From the NCBI RefSeq assembly GCF_012034335.1, contig NZ_JAATHJ010000009.1:62001-126000 (forward strand): a stretch of 64,000 nt of DNA, given 5' to 3'. Source of the DNA: Alkalicoccus luteus. Its GTDB lineage: Bacteria > Bacillota > Bacilli > Bacillales > Salisediminibacteriaceae. Shown piece by piece: positions 16,591-24,618 of the stretch (positions are counted from its first letter, which is position 1; each line of letters starts with the position of its first letter). Both the position numbers and the translations under genes were made by a program. The notes under the pieces were generated by a model. That model was not told the DNA's origin. It saw only the letters and a list, made by a program, of their open reading frames with translations, and searched no databases.

Positions 16591-17157
16591 ATGGCTGACT
16601 ATTCAACAGAACTGACAGAAGAAGCTCGCTCCGTTTTACTGGAAAAGCTGAAGCAGCGCTTTGATGAAAACATGCATCGCCATGAAGGACTGAAGTGGGA
16701 AGGGGTTCAGCAGAAGCTTGAACTGGATCCACAGAAATGCTTTGCACTCTCAGAAATGGAACGAACCGGCGGAGAGCCGGACGTCCTTTGCTACGTACCG
16801 GAACGCGGCACGTATTTATTCATGGACTTTGTCCCGGAAAGCCCGAAAGGCAGGCGCAGCGTCTGCTACGACAGGGAAGCCCTGGAGTCCAGAAAAAAAT
16901 ACAAGCCGGAAACCAGTGCCGTCGATCTCGTCCGCGAAATGGGCGTAACGCTGCTGACGGAAAACCAGTACCGGCAGCTGCAGGAGAAAGAACAGGTAGA
17001 TCAGAAAACATCCAGCTGGCTCGATACTCCGGCAGATATCCGCAGCAGGGGGGGAGCTCTGTTTGGCGACCGCCGCTACGGCCATGTGTTTGTGTATCAT
17101 AACGGGGCGGATTCCTACTATGCTGCCAGGGGATTTCGGACAGCCTTAGAAGTATAA
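16591..17157 (+). CDS. DUF4256 family protein
   Basis: A 188-residue cytoplasmic protein that matches the DUF4256 group: KWEGVQQKLELDPQKCFALSEME, then GGEPDVLCYVPERGTYLFMDFVPESPKGRRSVCYDREAL, then a C-terminal YGHVFVYHNGADSYYAARGFRTAL. No catalytic role is known. AGGAGG precedes the ATG. It is a single-gene unit. Confidence 0.82.
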   Translation: MADYSTELTEEARSVLLEKLKQRFDENMHRHEGLKWEGVQQKLELDPQKCFALSEMERTGGEPDVLCYVPERGTYLFMDFVPESPKGRRSVCYDREALESRKKYKPETSAVDLVREMGVTLLTENQYRQLQEKEQVDQKTSSWLDTPADIRSRGGALFGDRRYGHVFVYHNGADSYYAARGFRTALEV

Positions 17158-17161
17158 AACA

Positions 17162-17187
17162 GTTTGCCAGTTTTTTCTAAGGGGTAC
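17162..17187 (+). promoter_or_regulatory. Candidate sigma-B-type promoter of the small membrane genes
   Basis: GTTTGC, 14-nt spacer and GGGTAC, compared with GTTTAA-N12-15-GGGTAT. It lies 72 bp before the small ORF at 17259. Confidence 0.35.
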
Positions 17188-17258
17188 GGTAGTGAATAAA
17201 CGGATCAATCGTACTTATTTTCATCATTGAGCCGTTAGCCTGAGAGGAGAGGTCCAGC

Positions 17259-17351
17259 ATGAAAGGAAAACCGGTTTTCTTTTACGTTGTTGTCTTTTTT
17301 ATAGGTTTAATTGTCGGCCTGCTCTTAATTGGCCCCTTAATTCCTTGGTAA
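17259..17351 (+). CDS. Tiny single-pass membrane protein
   Basis: A 30-residue ORF, MKGKPVFFYVVVFFIGLIVG then LLLIGPLIPW. One transmembrane segment makes up most of it. GAGGAGAGG stands 5-8 nt before the ATG, which is the main support. No family recognised. Confidence 0.55.
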   Translation: MKGKPVFFYVVVFFIGLIVGLLLIGPLIPW

Positions 17352-17465
17352 CCATCACAATCTTACACAAGAAATAGGACCTCGGCGTCTGTTTCTAATT
17401 GGCGCTTCGTTGTTTATTTAAAGAAACAGCACTTTCCCATTTTAACGGGAGAGGAGGGGAAAAGC

Positions 17466-17597
17466 GTGGGCAAAAAACGAACGGAAGAGGAAGAAACGGT
17501 CAGAGAAGCGTTCACAGGTCTTTTTGGCGGCTTTGGCATGATGATCATCGTCTTTCTCATCGTGCATTTTGTCATCGGTTTTCCAGCATTTCAATAA
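17466..17597 (+). CDS. Small single-pass membrane protein
   Basis: A 43-residue ORF from GTG 17466. A charged N-terminus (GKKRTEEEETVREAF) precedes one hydrophobic segment (GMMIIVFLIVHFVIG). GAGAGGAGGGG lies just upstream. The terminator at 17611 follows directly, which supports it as a real transcription unit. Family not recognised. Confidence 0.6.
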   Translation: MGKKRTEEEETVREAFTGLFGGFGMMIIVFLIVHFVIGFPAFQ

Positions 17598-17610
17598 TGA
17601 CGATGTAACC

Positions 17611-17649
17611 AGAGCTTCAGAGAATGCTTTTATTCTCCGAAGCTCTTTT
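17611..17649 (+). terminator. Terminator after the small membrane gene
   Basis: AGAGCTTC.GAGAA and TTCTC.GAAGCTCT pair around a short loop, followed by TTTTA. It overlaps the 3' end of the convergent minus-strand gene. Confidence 0.75.
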
Positions 17650-18948
17650 ACTTTTCTTGTCACAAAAAATGGTGAATCTTCTGCGATGCAGACTAACCAA
17701 TATACCAAATAGGGTGGCATAATAAAGCTGCATCGTTGAGGCGGGAGTAAGAAAGGGCATTGGTAAAAATACGGCATTCACGAGCCCCAAGCTAGCGAAT
17801 AAATTCCATAGCACAGGATAGATAAGCAGTATGGAGACTCCGTAGGACAACAGTTTTGATGGTTGGTGGTTGATAGCTTTCGTATTCCAAATGAACTTCC
17901 ATGCTAGCAGCAGTAAAAAAATACAAGTAAGAATCGCAAAAACTATCCCGCCGTAATGCATAATAAATAAAAATGTATAGTCAAAGGGTAATAAATAAAA
18001 CGTGTCGCTGTTAACAGTAATGTTAACGTTGGTGCCGAACCATTCAGCCTGTGATAAAACTGCTGAGATGTGCTCCTTATGGTAAGTATCTCCACTCAAT
18101 GAAAATACTCCACTAAATCGGGAAAAGGCATGAGCGCCGGATTGAGAAAAAAGTAGAATAAGCAAAAATAAATGGTGCCAGCGTAACAATGAGCGCTGTA
18201 AGCCGGTACCTGAATTTATTTTGTGTAAAAGCAATGCCGATAGCTGAGATGAGAAGAAATATAACCGCGAATTTTAAATTAGGGAGGATCATAAATGCCA
18301 GAGTAGTGATCCAGGCCAGGAAAACACAGAAAATAAGCTGTTTTTTATTGGCTGACTGAAATTTAGCTAGCAAACCTGCCCATCCGATGATAAAAAGTAA
18401 TGACATCGTTGCTGGAACATTCACATAAAACAACTCGCCAACAGATAACGAGGTAATCGTGCCCCTGGTATAAACTCCATACGAGAGTGCAAGAAGGAGC
18501 AACGTGAACGAAGCTGCGAAAAACAGTGGCCACGTTTGAAGCATCCTGTGAAGAGGCAGAAGTGCAGCAGCAATAATGATAAGAATCATTAATCCATATA
18601 GATCTGCCTGATGGAAGAACGCATAGTAGTCAGGATAGGAATTTATCCAAAATGGTATATTATAAGCTGTTACGAGTCCGATTCCGAGCAACATAAGCAG
18701 TATGCCAATAAGAAACCAGTCGGTTCTAGGTCGATGAATGTTATTCAGGCTTTTCCTGCGCGTTCTGGGTTTCCCATCTCAAAGACAGCTTTTTCGACAG
18801 CTTCTTGTTCTGTATATCCTCGCAGCCGATAAGTCCGGGCAAGTCCGTTAATATGAGCCTCTAACTCTGCCTGAATCCCATAATGGGCGTCTTTGGAACG
18901 GACATGCTTCAGAACAGAATCAATGTATGAACGAATGTGACTGCTCAT
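17617..18948 (-). pseudogene. FtsW/RodA-like membrane protein with permease prefix domain, frameshifted twice
   Basis: Three minus-strand segments make one gene. 18948-18745 encodes a permease prefix domain (AELEAHINGLARTYRLRGYT, then EQEAVEKAVFEMGNPERAGK). A missing A in the run at 18751-18754 moves the frame to SLNNIHRPRTDWFLIGILLM and a long multi-helix region. An extra base in the run at 18147-18152 then shifts it to SQSGAHAFSRFSGVFSLSGD and the last helices. The rebuilt protein of about 440 residues matches the FtsW/RodA/SpoVE-like proteins found with an ECF sigma and a PadR regulator in bacilli. The start overlaps the PadR stop (ATGA). It is inactivated or mis-sequenced. Confidence 0.72.
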
Positions 18949-19352
18949 AGCTGCATCCTGATGAGCTGTTTGATCTCAGTGCGTGTTTTGGCCTTACCTT
19001 TAACAAGTCGGTCTGCTGTTAATTTCCCCATAAATGTTAAACGATATATTCGAATATGGTCGTCCCATCTTCCTTTAATCCAGCCTTTCTCTTCAAGAAG
19101 ATGTAGCAATGTATAGATGTCAGCTTCCTGATGGCGGAAGGGACTTTCAAGATCCTTTAATAACGAGGTAGATAGAGCGAACCCATCCTTAGGTTCCTGT
19201 TTGAGTGAGAGCAAAATGTTTCTGATGCATGTCGTTTGAAAGTCCTCCCATTCTAACGTCTGCTTTTGTTTGATAGCCGATTTCACAGCCAGCCTGCGAT
19301 TTTCCGAGAAAGAAAGCCGGCTCATGTAAGATTGATGCAGTTTATTCTTCAT
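18945..19352 (-). CDS. PadR-like winged-helix regulator
   Basis: A 135-residue protein. The segment HQEADIYTLLHLLEEKGWIKGRWDD is the PadR-type pattern of winged helix plus wing, followed by RIYRLTFMGKLTADRL. The first 45 residues are basic and variable. It overlaps the sigma factor upstream by 11 bp and the FtsW-like gene downstream by 4 bp, so the three form one operon. PadR proteins in such trios are thought to tune the membrane-protein gene; the ligand is unknown. Confidence 0.78.
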   Translation of the reverse strand: MKNKLHQSYMSRLSFSENRRLAVKSAIKQKQTLEWEDFQTTCIRNILLSLKQEPKDGFALSTSLLKDLESPFRHQEADIYTLLHLLEEKGWIKGRWDDHIRIYRLTFMGKLTADRLVKGKAKTRTEIKQLIRMQL

Positions 19353-19884
19353 CACGCAGCCCCCCTGCCGTCACTCTTAATTTTTCGCGTGCCTTTTTTA
19401 ATCGTGATTTGATAGTATTGACGTTCCCATTCGTTAAAGCAGCAATCTCACTCACCGATAATCCTTCATAATAATATAAATAGATAGCCTCTCTCATAGG
19501 CAGAGGAAGCTGTAAGACGGCTGTCGCCAGTCTATCAGACTCTTCACGCCTGACGACCTCGTTTTCCAACGGTGCTGTGTGACCAGGTCGCAGCTTATCA
19601 AATAAGGTAACCTTACGAAAATGCCAGCTGCGTACATGGTCTTTGCAATGATTTATGGCGACCTTAAATAGCCATGTTTTAATAGAAGCCTGTTGATTGA
19701 ACGTCGGAAGCTTTTCGTAACATTTGATAAAAATCTCCTGAGCAAGATCCTCTGCAGTCACAGTGTCTTTCGTGTATGTATAGCTGAGACGTACAATGGC
19801 ATCCCCATAGGTCTCCATTAACTCCTCTAATACTTCCTCCCGCTGCATCGGTAAAGTTAAATCAGCTGCATCCACATATTCCAT
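19342..19884 (-). CDS. ECF-type RNA polymerase sigma factor
   Basis: A 180-residue sigma-70 family protein with region 2 (LSYTYTKDTVTAEDLAQEIFIKCYEKL, then IKTWLFKVAINHCKDHVR) and region 4 (LQLPLPMREAIYLYYYEGLS, then VSEIAALTNGNVNTIKSRLKKAREKL). The ATG at 19884 follows GGAGGTG. A longer frame upstream lacks an RBS. No classic anti-sigma follows; instead a PadR regulator and an FtsW-like membrane protein do, one of which may control it. Confidence 0.85.
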   Translation of the reverse strand: MEYVDAADLTLPMQREEVLEELMETYGDAIVRLSYTYTKDTVTAEDLAQEIFIKCYEKLPTFNQQASIKTWLFKVAINHCKDHVRSWHFRKVTLFDKLRPGHTAPLENEVVRREESDRLATAVLQLPLPMREAIYLYYYEGLSVSEIAALTNGNVNTIKSRLKKAREKLRVTAGGLRDEE

Positions 19885-20014
19885 TTTTTCACCTCCTCTA
19901 CAGTGTAGACGAAGCTGGCAGTCATTTGGTTGATCATTATTGCTATTTCCTGCGATTTTTTCTATTTCATTAGCTCCCCATTCATGTGCAGCAGATGTGG
20001 ACAAACATGGTGAT

Positions 20015-20057
20015 TTGTCATATACTTATATACATAACTATATAACCTTATAGGTTA
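20015..20057 (+). promoter_or_regulatory. Promoter and palindromic operator of the YtrA-like operon
   Basis: TTGTCA (20015-20020), 18-nt spacer and TATATA (20039-20044). The perfect 15-bp palindrome TAACCTTATAGGTTA (20043-20057) overlaps its downstream edge, a likely site for the GntR-type regulator at 20076. Confidence 0.55.
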
Positions 20058-20075
20058 GCGGAGGCGGTGACATGC

Positions 20076-20453
20076 ATGAGCGGATCGCTGGATGATTCCC
20101 GTCCAATCTTTTTGCAGATCAAGGAACGGCTTGCAGATCAAATCGTTAACGAACAGCTGAAGGAGCATGACCAGGTGCCGTCAACGAATAAACTGGTTCA
20201 GTTTTACCGTGTCAACCACCTGACAGTGGCAAAAGGGGTGAACCAGCTTGTTGAAGAAGGCATACTCTATAAGAAAAGAGGGGTCGGCATGTTTGTGGAA
20301 AAAGGAGCACGAACAAAGCTGATACAGCAGCGAAAACAGGCTTTTCAGGATGCGTTTATAGAACCAATGATTAAGGAGGCCGATATGCTTGGCTTATCCG
20401 AGCAGGAGCTGGTTGAACTGATCCGGCAGCGGCGGGGAGGAGTTGACAAATGA
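20076..20453 (+). CDS. GntR-family regulator, YtrA type
   Basis: A 125-residue YtrA-subfamily protein: an N-terminal winged helix (SRPIFLQIKERLADQIVNEQL, VPSTNKLVQFYRVNHLTVAKGVNQLVEEGI, GVGMFV) and only a short C-terminal helical tail instead of a ligand domain. YtrA regulators repress the ABC operon that follows them. It overlaps the ATPase gene by 4 bp. The ATG at 20076 is preferred over GTG 20067. A palindrome at 20043 is its probable operator. Confidence 0.85.
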   Translation: MSGSLDDSRPIFLQIKERLADQIVNEQLKEHDQVPSTNKLVQFYRVNHLTVAKGVNQLVEEGILYKKRGVGMFVEKGARTKLIQQRKQAFQDAFIEPMIKEADMLGLSEQELVELIRQRRGGVDK

Positions 20454-21226
20454 CGATTTTGCAGGCAGATAACGTGAAAGTCTCTTTTAAGAGGGAAGAG
20501 GTGCTGAAGGGTGTCAGCTTTCAGCTGGAGCAGGGTAACATTTACGGACTGATCGGTCGGAACGGTGCAGGCAAGACGACGCTATTGTCGGTGCTGGCCT
20601 CGTATCGTCAGGCCGATGACGGGAAGGTTCTTATCGACGGCGAGGAGCCGTTTGAACATGAAATGCTGATGCCGAAGGTGGCCTTCCTGTATGAAACCGA
20701 TTATTCCGATGAAACGGAAACGGCTCTCGTACTTCTGAAGCTTGCCGCGAGGTATCAGGAGCAGTTTGATCTGGACTATGCGCAGGAACTGGCGGCAAAG
20801 CTGGAGCTGCCGCTTGATAAACCAGTGCATAAGCTGTCAACAGGCAAGCAGGCTGCGCTGAACGTTACCCTTGGACTTGCATCCAGAGCGCCAGTAACTA
20901 TATTTGATGAAGTATACAGCGGAATGGATGCCCCAACGAGAGATACGTTTTATAAGGAACTTCTCGAAGAACAGGAGCGCGTTCCAAGGATTATCATTTT
21001 ATCCACGCACCTCGTATCAGAGATGGACTATTTGTTTGATCACGTGATTATGATCCACGAAGGCAGACTGCTCCTGAATGAGCCGGTGGATGCGCTTCTG
21101 GAACGTGGATTCTCTGTCACTGGGTCACAGGAGAAAGTGGCTGCTTTTGCTGCGGGTCGTAACGTAATCAGCGAACAAAGTCTCGGTGGTACATTATCAG
21201 TAATGATTTTTGAAGAGCTGACATGA
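20450..21226 (+). CDS. ABC transporter ATPase, YtrB-like, with premature TGA
   Basis: A 258-residue ATPase with Walker A GLIGRNGAGKTT, signature LSTGKQ and Walker B VTIFDE, so the catalytic core is complete. The frame stops at TGA 21224, yet the same frame stays open beyond it (ADTARAYEEGLEIGQVGLQD, then LFIQLTGKGGEAS) to a TGA at 21326 that overlaps the next ATG as ATGA. This shows the intact gene had about 34 more residues. The loss is a point nonsense mutation or a base error. The ATPase works with the membrane protein at 21325. Confidence 0.82.
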   Translation: MTILQADNVKVSFKREEVLKGVSFQLEQGNIYGLIGRNGAGKTTLLSVLASYRQADDGKVLIDGEEPFEHEMLMPKVAFLYETDYSDETETALVLLKLAARYQEQFDLDYAQELAAKLELPLDKPVHKLSTGKQAALNVTLGLASRAPVTIFDEVYSGMDAPTRDTFYKELLEEQERVPRIIILSTHLVSEMDYLFDHVIMIHEGRLLLNEPVDALLERGFSVTGSQEKVAAFAAGRNVISEQSLGGTLSVMIFEELT

Positions 21227-21324
21227 GCGGATACAGCGAGAGCGTATGAGGAAGGACTGGAGATAGGTCAGGTGGGGTTACAGGATCTGTTTATTCAGCT
21301 GACAGGGAAAGGAGGCGAAGCATC

Positions 21325-22038
21325 ATGACCGGAAAATGGAAAAAAGCGGCACGGGATTTAAGCATTATGCAGGGAACGTGGGCAGCATGGCTTTTAGCAG
21401 CTGTACTGATCGGCTATGTTGGAGCACATGTGATGCTGCGGATCCCTGCTTTAGCCGGCTTTATCAATGAGACCGGACTCATTGTGTTTGGATTCCATGA
21501 ACTCGTGTGGAATGCGATCAACATATTTATGCTCGTAATTGGCATTATGTCCTGCTACGCGTTTTTAGAAATGTTTGTTGGCTTCGGTGTCACGAGAAGA
21601 AGCTATTACAAAGCCTCAATCGTTTCGGCGCTTCTGCTCGCAGCGGCCGTAAACGCAGCTGGATTTGCTTTCAGCCCTCTTCTTTCCGTTTTCTTCGGTT
21701 TAGGAGGACCGTTCAGCTGGGGAATGGAAGCGGCGCTGCTTCCCGCATATATAATGACGGCGTTTATATACTATCTGGCAGGGTGGATCATCAGCGTCGG
21801 CTTTTACCGCTGGCAAATGAGCGGTGGTTTCATAGCGATTGCAGCAGCACTCCTGATGCTGACCCTTACCGACCGTTTTTGGAACTTCGACATGCCAGTG
21901 CCGTTCTTCTCGTCATTAATGGAACTGAACTTTACACAGGGAGCCTGGGCTGCCGCTGTATTCAGCCTGATTCTCACCGCATTGGCATTAGCAGTAATCC
22001 AGAAAGCGGTATATGATATACCAGTAAAAATAAAATAA
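21325..22038 (+). CDS. ABC-2-like membrane subunit of the YtrA/YtrB cluster
   Basis: A 237-residue integral membrane protein with about six hydrophobic segments and a short basic N-terminus (MTGKWKKAARDL). The cytoplasmic loop GVTRRSYYKASIVSA after helix 2 is the conserved spot in such permeases that contacts the ATPase. GGAGG lies 8 nt upstream. Together with the regulator and ATPase it forms a three-gene envelope-stress type ABC operon; the substrate is unknown. Confidence 0.75.
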   Translation: MTGKWKKAARDLSIMQGTWAAWLLAAVLIGYVGAHVMLRIPALAGFINETGLIVFGFHELVWNAINIFMLVIGIMSCYAFLEMFVGFGVTRRSYYKASIVSALLLAAAVNAAGFAFSPLLSVFFGLGGPFSWGMEAALLPAYIMTAFIYYLAGWIISVGFYRWQMSGGFIAIAAALLMLTLTDRFWNFDMPVPFFSSLMELNFTQGAWAAAVFSLILTALALAVIQKAVYDIPVKIK

Positions 22039-22049
22039 AGCTTCTTTTA

Positions 22050-22082
22050 AGAAAGCGTCCTTATGCAAGGACGCTTTTCTCT
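22050..22082 (+). terminator. Terminator of the YtrA/YtrB-like operon
   Basis: AGAAAGCGTCCTT and AAGGACGCTTTTCT hairpin with a terminal T run. Confidence 0.85.
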
Positions 22083-22193
22083 ATGGGAATAAAGATATAA
22101 TAAATGTAGGTAATTTGGCATGAATTTTGTTTAGCTAACTGAAAAACGGGTAAAATTAGTACATAAGCGTTATAAATACATGATACAAAAGTT

Positions 22194-22222
22194 TTGCGAT
22201 AGTATGTCGTATGAGCTATACT
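22194..22222 (+). promoter_or_regulatory. Sigma-A promoter of the diguanylate cyclase gene
   Basis: TTGCGA, 17-nt spacer and TATACT, 38 bp before the start codon. Confidence 0.6.
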
Positions 22223-22259
22223 ATTTTTACTGAAGGAAGTTAGCCAGCAGGAAAGGACC

Positions 22260-23075
22260 ATGCATATGCGACTCCAAAGCTATGTTACAAAACTGTTTAT
22301 TGCCTACATGATGCTCGGTGTTGCTGTCGGAATTGCGTTCTCGATCCTTGTGCCGGCAATCATTGCAATTCCTGATGAATCACGAGTTTTCTTCACCGTT
22401 TTCGCCGTTTCAGCCGGTGTACTGCTTGGCCTGCTGAATTTTCTTGTGGCAAGGCAATTTATTGTGAGATGCACATCTATGTTTCAGGACGTGCTCGACC
22501 GTGTGCGTAACGGCGATTACACAGCCCGTTCCTTATATGCCGGGTCCGATGTGGTCCGGAGTATGTCAGATGCTCTTAATCGTACCATCACGTCGTTGGA
22601 ACAAAAAGATTTCAGCATGCTCCACGACAGGCTGACAGGCCTTCCAAACCGTGAAGCACTGGATCGCATGTTTGCGGAAAAGGCAGGAAGACGGAAGCTG
22701 TTCTTTATTGATCTCGATCAGTTCAAAAAAGTGAATGATTCGTACGGTCATGCAGCAGGCGATCAGCTGCTGCAGGATATCGCAAAGCGGCTTCAGCAGC
22801 TTGACAGCAGATTAACCACCCGATCCTTCCGCTACGGTGGAGATGAATTTATAGTGATAGCTGATGAGCAAATGACAGAAGAGAGGCTGAACCAACAGCT
22901 GGTAAATAGTTTTGCTGAACCGTTCTATATAGGAGATATCCCGTATCAGCTGAAATGGAGCCTCGGATCACATTCGTTTGAAGGCAGTCTTTCCAGCTAT
23001 GCTGCGATCCTGGAAGTGGCTGATCAGCGGATGTATCAGGCGAAGCAGACCGGCGCCCGTCATACGATCAGTTGA
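22260..23075 (+). CDS. Membrane diguanylate cyclase (HAMP-like linker plus GGDEF)
   Basis: A 271-residue protein: two transmembrane helices (about 10-37 and 43-65), a HAMP-like linker to about 115, then a GGDEF domain with DRLTGLPNR, DLDQFKKVND, YGHAAGDQLL and the active-site GGDEF at 193-197. It should make cyclic di-GMP from GTP. No RxxD inhibitory site stands five residues ahead of GGDEF, so product inhibition is not expected. It is a lone gene with its own promoter. The extracytoplasmic loop is very short, so any sensing would be within the membrane. Confidence 0.87.
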   Translation: MHMRLQSYVTKLFIAYMMLGVAVGIAFSILVPAIIAIPDESRVFFTVFAVSAGVLLGLLNFLVARQFIVRCTSMFQDVLDRVRNGDYTARSLYAGSDVVRSMSDALNRTITSLEQKDFSMLHDRLTGLPNREALDRMFAEKAGRRKLFFIDLDQFKKVNDSYGHAAGDQLLQDIAKRLQQLDSRLTTRSFRYGGDEFIVIADEQMTEERLNQQLVNSFAEPFYIGDIPYQLKWSLGSHSFEGSLSSYAAILEVADQRMYQAKQTGARHTIS

Positions 23076-23099
23076 AATCACCTGTGTCATTAGAGAATG

Positions 23100-23125
23100 C
23101 GCAGAAAAGGAGCTCCTTTTCTGCG
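23100..23125. repeat. 26-bp perfect palindrome after the diguanylate cyclase gene
   Basis: CGCAGAAAAGGAG followed at once by its exact reverse complement CTCCTTTTCTGCG. The RNA would form a strong hairpin, but no T run follows. It may be an imperfect terminator or an operator. Confidence 0.6.
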
Positions 23126-23238
23126 TACCTCTAAATATGGCAGGTGATTTTTTTATTGTCTGCCACGTAAACGTTTTTCAGGGCGTTAGCTGAAGCTCTT
23201 ACAACGCTGCGGCATGAAAAATCCCACATTTTCTCATG

Positions 23239-23256
23239 ATGGAAGATGACTTCCAT
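23239..23256. repeat. Inverted repeat upstream of the small membrane gene at 23286
   Basis: ATGGAAGATGACTTCCAT: 7-bp perfect arms around ATGA, 30 bp before the start codon. Possible operator; no partner identified. Confidence 0.4.
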
Positions 23257-23285
23257 ATGATACGCTATGTTGAGGAGGGGAACCG

Positions 23286-23513
23286 ATGCAGCTTCGAACA
23301 ATCGTGTCATTAGCAGCAGGCCTGTTTCTGCTGATTTATATCGTAATGGACGTACCGTTTACGGCGGGATATTTCGTCCTGGCTTTGCTTTTTACCGTGT
23401 TAGCTGCAGCACCTGCGCGAGAGGGAAAAGAGCAGCTTACATTCGTGAGATGGCTTTATGGTTTTTTTGCTGCTGTTTGGCTTACGCTCGGTATACTTAA
23501 TATCGTTGGATAA
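23286..23513 (+). CDS. Small multi-pass membrane protein
   Basis: A 75-residue protein with three hydrophobic segments (about 5-20, 25-43, 55-73) and a charged loop AREGKEQLTFVRW. GAGGAGGGG precedes the ATG. The lipoprotein at 23532 follows after 18 bp and is probably co-transcribed. Family not recognised. Confidence 0.65.
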   Translation: MQLRTIVSLAAGLFLLIYIVMDVPFTAGYFVLALLFTVLAAAPAREGKEQLTFVRWLYGFFAAVWLTLGILNIVG

Positions 23514-23531
23514 AAAGGGGGAGGATGGAAC

Positions 23532-24029
23532 ATGAGAGCGACCGTTTTTCTAGTTGCAGCTGTTTCCGTGTCTGTAACGGGCTGTGCGATGCAGGAAGAA
23601 AATCAGATACAGGCTTACGCAGAAGACAGCGGCGAAACGGTTTATGTCCTTGCCACCGACAATTTTGAGAAAACTGAAATGGATATTCAGGCGAGAGGTA
23701 TGACACAAACGTATGAAGAAGTCGACGGGCTTCGGAAGCTTGATCTCCAACACGGATACGGAGAACTCCTGCCGGATCACTTCCGCATGTATATAGAAGA
23801 CGACGTCGACGTTTACTCAGATTCCCCAGAACTTTCGATCGTCGAAGCAGGTCCTTTCATCGGGAGGTATCATGTCAATCACACGGATGGATATCATTCT
23901 TATCATTTCATCGAAAAGAATGATCTGCCAGATTTAACGGAAGACAGCAGCGGGACTCGTATTGCTGTATCGAGAATGGAGGAAGAAGAGTTCTGGCAGC
24001 TGGTGGATGAGCTGAAACCAGCAGAGTGA
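23532..24029 (+). CDS. Acidic lipoprotein of unknown function
   Basis: A 165-residue protein with a lipoprotein signal (VAAVSVSVTGC, Cys at about 18). The mature part is acidic, with repeated Asp/Glu-Tyr stretches (HFRMYIEDDVDVYSDSPE, IGRYHVNHTDGYHSYHFIEK). It would be anchored on the outer face of the membrane. No enzymatic motif is visible. GGGGGAGG stands before the ATG. Confidence 0.72.
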   Translation: MRATVFLVAAVSVSVTGCAMQEENQIQAYAEDSGETVYVLATDNFEKTEMDIQARGMTQTYEEVDGLRKLDLQHGYGELLPDHFRMYIEDDVDVYSDSPELSIVEAGPFIGRYHVNHTDGYHSYHFIEKNDLPDLTEDSSGTRIAVSRMEEEEFWQLVDELKPAE

Positions 24030-24063
24030 GAGACCTGCGGTATAATGCAGGTTTACTCCTGAA

Positions 24064-24092
24064 TTGACGGGAAGACAGTAACAGGATATACT
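24064..24092 (+). promoter_or_regulatory. Sigma-A promoter of mhqR
   Basis: TTGACG, 17-nt spacer and TATACT, directly followed by the operator at 24093. Confidence 0.72.
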
Positions 24093-24110
24093 TACCTCGA
24101 ATTCGAGATA
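24093..24110. promoter_or_regulatory. MhqR operator, copy 3
   Basis: TACCTCGAATTCGAGATA, 17 of 18 matches to the perfect palindrome, covering the transcription start of mhqR. Autorepression is expected. Confidence 0.75.
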
Positions 24111-24124
24111 AAGGACTGATCACC

Positions 24125-24580
24125 ATGACGGAGCAGAATGAACGAATCGAGGAAGAACTGTCACTGAAGCTGTTTGTCGTGCTTACAAGGGCGAATCAGT
24201 CTATAAAGAAGAGAGTAGAAGAAGACATTAAGCGTCACGGTCTCAATACGACTGAATTTGCTGTGCTTGAACTTTTATATAACAAAGGAGAGCAGCCGAT
24301 TCAAAAAATTGGAGATAAAGTGCTGATCGCCAGCAGCAGTATCACTTACGTCGTAGATAAGCTGGAGCAAAAAAAGCTTTTAAAGCGAAAGCCTTGTCCG
24401 GCAGACCGCCGTGTCACATTTGCAGTTCTGACTGAATCAGGCGGAGAGTTGATGGACCGTGTGTTTCCAAAGCACCGGGAAGCGATCGACGGAATTTGCA
24501 GCAGCTTGGAACAGGGTGAAAAAGAACAGCTGATTACACTGTTGAAAAAAGTCGGCTTCAGTGCAGAATCCTACAGCTGA
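24125..24580 (+). CDS. mhqR: MarR-family repressor MhqR
   Basis: A 151-residue MarR protein that closely follows B. subtilis MhqR: LSLKLFVVLTRANQSIKK, HGLNTTEFAVLELLYNKGEQP, IASSSITYVVDKLEQKKLLKR, PCPADRRVTFAVLTESG and VFPKHREAI. MhqR represses genes for quinone and diamide detoxification and is released under electrophile stress. AAAGGA lies 9 nt before the ATG. It carries its own promoter and operator. The WrbA-like gene 330 bp downstream has a further operator copy, and so do the genes at 9.2-9.7 kb. Confidence 0.88.
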   Translation: MTEQNERIEEELSLKLFVVLTRANQSIKKRVEEDIKRHGLNTTEFAVLELLYNKGEQPIQKIGDKVLIASSSITYVVDKLEQKKLLKRKPCPADRRVTFAVLTESGGELMDRVFPKHREAIDGICSSLEQGEKEQLITLLKKVGFSAESYS

Positions 24581-24583
24581 ATT

Positions 24584-24618
24584 GGCAGCGGGACAAAATA
24601 GTCCTGCTGCTATTTTTT
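24584..24618 (+). terminator. Terminator of mhqR
   Basis: GCAGCGGGAC and GTCCTGCTGC hairpin followed by TATTTTTTA. Confidence 0.75.
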
